NCBI GenBank assembly: GCA_027682925.1
Contig: JAQCYU010000030.1
Span: forward strand, 1 to 26,594
Reading direction: 5' to 3'
Source of the DNA: Coriobacteriaceae bacterium AF45-21
GTDB taxonomy: Bacteria; Actinomycetota; Coriobacteriia; Coriobacteriales; Coriobacteriaceae
DNA: 26,594 bases
A program made the position numbers and the translations under genes. The notes under the pieces were generated by a model. That model was not told where the DNA came from, did not search any database, and saw only the letters and a list, made by a program, of their open reading frames with translations. Of the stretch, positions 24,886-26,594 are shown piece after piece. The stretch's first letter is position 1. Every line of letters starts with the position of its first letter.

Positions 24886-25599
24886 GTGCCGAACTCTGCC
24901 GTGAAACCGCTCATCTTGGTCGTTGAGGACGATCCCGCCGTCCGCAACCTTATCGTCGCCGCGCTCGAGGCGCACGGTTTGCGCCATATGGCTGTGGAGA
25001 CCGCCCACGCCGCCATCGCCGCCGCTTCGTCGCAGGCGCCGAGCATTGTGCTGCTCGATCTGGGCCTGCCCGATATGGACGGCGTCAAGGTGGTGGAGTC
25101 GGTGCGCGCATGGTCGGGCATGCCGATCATCGTTGTCTCGGCACGCAGCGAGGATGCGGACAAGATCCGTGCGCTCGATGCCGGCGCCGATGACTACCTG
25201 ACTAAGCCGTTTTCGGTCGAGGAGCTGCTCGCGCGCATTCGCACCACGCTCAGGCGCCTTTCGTATGCGCAGGCGGGCGGTGTTGTCTCCGAGGGCTCGT
25301 TCGATACCGGCGAGTTGCATATCGATTTTGATGCCGGCATCGCCACGATGGATGGCGAGGAACTGCATCTGACGCCGATCGAGTATAAGTTGCTCTGCTT
25401 GCTGGCGCACAACGCCGACAAGGTGCTGACGCACCAATTTATCCTGCACGAGATCTGGGGCACGGCGACCAAGAGCGACCTGGCGAGCCTGCGCGTCTTT
25501 ATGGGTACGCTGCGCAAAAAGATCGAGTCCGATCCCGCGCACCCGCACTATATCCAAACGCACGTGGGTATTGGCTATCGCCTGGTCACCCAAGGGTAG
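24886..25599 (+). CDS. kdpE: KdpE-like response regulator
   Basis: A 237-residue OmpR/PhoB-class regulator. The receiver has the acidic pair VVEDD, phospho-acceptor Asp58 (VLLDLGLPDMDG), the switch Ser in VVSARSED and Lys in YLTKPF; the C-terminal winged helix has LTPIEYKLL and the recognition region followed by YIQTHVGIGYRL. In other bacteria KdpE activates the KdpFABC potassium ATPase under K+ limitation. No kdpFABC genes are in the window, so the target may be elsewhere or could include kup. The start is GTG 24886 with AAGGAG 8 bases before; longer frames would overlap kdpD. Confidence 0.92.
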   Translation: MPNSAVKPLILVVEDDPAVRNLIVAALEAHGLRHMAVETAHAAIAAASSQAPSIVLLDLGLPDMDGVKVVESVRAWSGMPIIVVSARSEDADKIRALDAGADDYLTKPFSVEELLARIRTTLRRLSYAQAGGVVSEGSFDTGELHIDFDAGIATMDGEELHLTPIEYKLLCLLAHNADKVLTHQFILHEIWGTATKSDLASLRVFMGTLRKKIESDPAHPHYIQTHVGIGYRLVTQG

Positions 25600-25626
25600 G
25601 ACGGCACCCGCCATCCCACTATGAGC

Positions 25627-25687
25627 TGCGGTGAAATAGTTCCTGTTTGGGCCTTTACCAGGCATTTTTAGGAACTATTCCACCGCA
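25627..25687. terminator. Bidirectional terminator between convergent genes
   Basis: TGCGGTGAAATAGTTCCT (25627-25644) pairs at 17 of 18 positions with 25670-25687, with a smaller GCC/GGC hairpin inside the loop. It lies between the convergent kdpE and methyltransferase genes. Confidence 0.6.
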
Positions 25688-25694
25688 ACTTTGT

Positions 25695-26594
25695 TTATTT
25701 GCCCTTGGGCTTGCTGGCGTAGAACTTCTTCTTTTTGGGCTTGCCTGAGCAGGCGGGCTTGTCGTCGCCGTGCGGTCCTCGGACGCCGGCCTGCGCGTGC
25801 GCGGGCGCCGTTGCGCGAGGCTTGCGGGCTCCGGGGTTGCGCAGTTCCTCGACGCGCTCAGCAATTTCCTCGGCGCTAAAGCCGACCTCGGCCATGGCGT
25901 CCTCGATGGGCAGGCGGCGCACGATGTAGCAGTGGTGCACCTTCTGGTTGCGCGCGAAATCCTCGGGGATGGTCTGCGCCGTAATGTCCTCCAGCACCAC
26001 GCCTGCGCGCGCAAGCTTGCGCGTCTCGGGGCGGAAACCGCGCAGGTTGCAGCTAAAGATGGCATGGCCGCCCTGCGCGAGCAGGCGCGATACGCCGGCC
26101 AAAAGCTCAACATGGTCGCGCTGGACATCCCAGGTACGGCGGCCCATCTTGGACGAGTTCGAAAACGTGGGCGGGTCGACAAAGATCAGGTCCCAGCGGT
26201 TGCGCGTCTGACGCTGGTCGCGAATCCAGGCGAGCACGTCGTCGCGCACAAAGTGATGCTGCGGGCCCACAAAGCCGTTCTGACGCATATTGCGCTCGGC
26301 CCAGTCCAGATAGGTGTTCGAGAGGTCGACCGTCACGGTCTCCTCGACGCCGCCGTCTGCCGCATAGCAGGTGGCAGTGCCGGTGTAGGCAAACAGGTTG
26401 AGGAAGCGGCGCGCCTGCTTGGCGTGCTCGCGCACTAGGTTGCGGGTGACGCGGTGGTCCAAGAAGATGCCCACGTCCAGATAGTCGTCAAAGTTGACGG
26501 CAAAGGTAAGGCCGCCCTCCTCGATGAGCGGCAGGCGACGGCGCGCGATGTTGGCGCGCTCGCCCGGGCCGCCCTTGCCGGCGCCCTGCTTGCC
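25695..26594 (-). CDS. RlmKL-like 23S rRNA methyltransferase, C-terminal part
   Basis: The window holds the last 299 codons; the gene continues beyond the right edge. The visible part is a class I SAM-dependent methyltransferase very like the RlmK half of RlmKL (rRNA guanine-N7 methylation): FDDYLDVGIFLDHR, LNLFAYTGTATCYAA (SAM-binding loop), VDLSNTYLDWAERN, IFVDPPTFSNS (catalytic NPP-like motif) and DFARNQKVHHCY. A stand-alone RlmI-type enzyme is less likely given these exact motifs. The last ~40 residues are Pro/Lys-rich and basic (ending KPKGK), probably an RNA-binding tail. Whether the N-terminal THUMP and RlmL half is present cannot be seen. The GTG inside DVGIF is not the start. Confidence 0.85.
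   Translation of the reverse strand, partial: GKQGAGKGGPGERANIARRRLPLIEEGGLTFAVNFDDYLDVGIFLDHRVTRNLVREHAKQARRFLNLFAYTGTATCYAADGGVEETVTVDLSNTYLDWAERNMRQNGFVGPQHHFVRDDVLAWIRDQRQTRNRWDLIFVDPPTFSNSSKMGRRTWDVQRDHVELLAGVSRLLAQGGHAIFSCNLRGFRPETRKLARAGVVLEDITAQTIPEDFARNQKVHHCYIVRRLPIEDAMAEVGFSAEEIAERVEELRNPGARKPRATAPAHAQAGVRGPHGDDKPACSGKPKKKKFYASKPKGK

Overview
The window looks like chromosomal DNA of a GC-rich Gram-positive bacterium. The best guess is a gut member of the Coriobacteriia such as Collinsella. This is inferred from base composition, strong AAGGAGG-type ribosome binding sites, LAXTG-type sorting signals (LANTG, LAATG) and the style of the surface proteins; no 16S rRNA gene is present. 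No CRISPR array, prophage, insertion sequence or tRNA was seen.

Layout. (1) 1-400: the last residues of a membrane or cell-wall-anchored protein, then the 4.5S signal recognition particle RNA (ffs) and terminator-like hairpins. (2) 490-2961: two tandemly duplicated genes on the minus strand for secreted, coiled-coil, LANTG-anchored surface proteins, each with its own promoter and near-identical terminator. (3) 3112-6852: a two-gene heterodimeric ABC exporter; the first subunit is broken by three single-base deletions and carries an in-frame 21-bp duplication in the Q-loop. (4) 6974-7601: a small flavodoxin-like protein with its terminator. (5) 7611-8280: a long gene-free stretch holding a 62-bp tandem repeat, a 35-bp-arm hairpin, a run of nine G and a promoter. 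(6) 8281-17096: the centrepiece, an apparent operon coding for a SipW-type signal peptidase, three TasA/camelysin-like proteins with SipW-type signal peptides, a giant (about 1,820 residue) beta-helix plus InlB-repeat surface protein, and a LAATG-anchored membrane protein. (7) 17116-17530: a cluster of palindromic repeats with diverged but still paired stems. (8) 17548-19847: an LTA-synthase-like phosphoglycerol transferase on the minus strand. (9) 20061-20932: a nitroreductase, frameshifted. (10) 21092-25599: the Kup potassium transporter, then a short KdpD-like sensor kinase and a KdpE-like regulator. (11) 25695-26594: the C-terminal part of an RlmKL-like rRNA methyltransferase on the minus strand.

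How the parts work together: the SipW cassette is self-contained. The peptidase would mature the three TasA-like proteins, which could form an extracellular fibre or matrix together with the giant adhesin, and the LAATG protein could be the wall-attached base. A strong hairpin after the first TasA-like gene could lower expression of the downstream genes relative to it. Kup and KdpDE form a potassium-homeostasis neighbourhood.

A caution for anyone using this annotation: seven genes-breaking lesions in five genes are all -1 deletions, and every one is repaired by turning a coding-strand CC into CCC. This pattern looks more like systematic homopolymer undercalling than real gene decay, so the genes marked broken may be intact in the organism.
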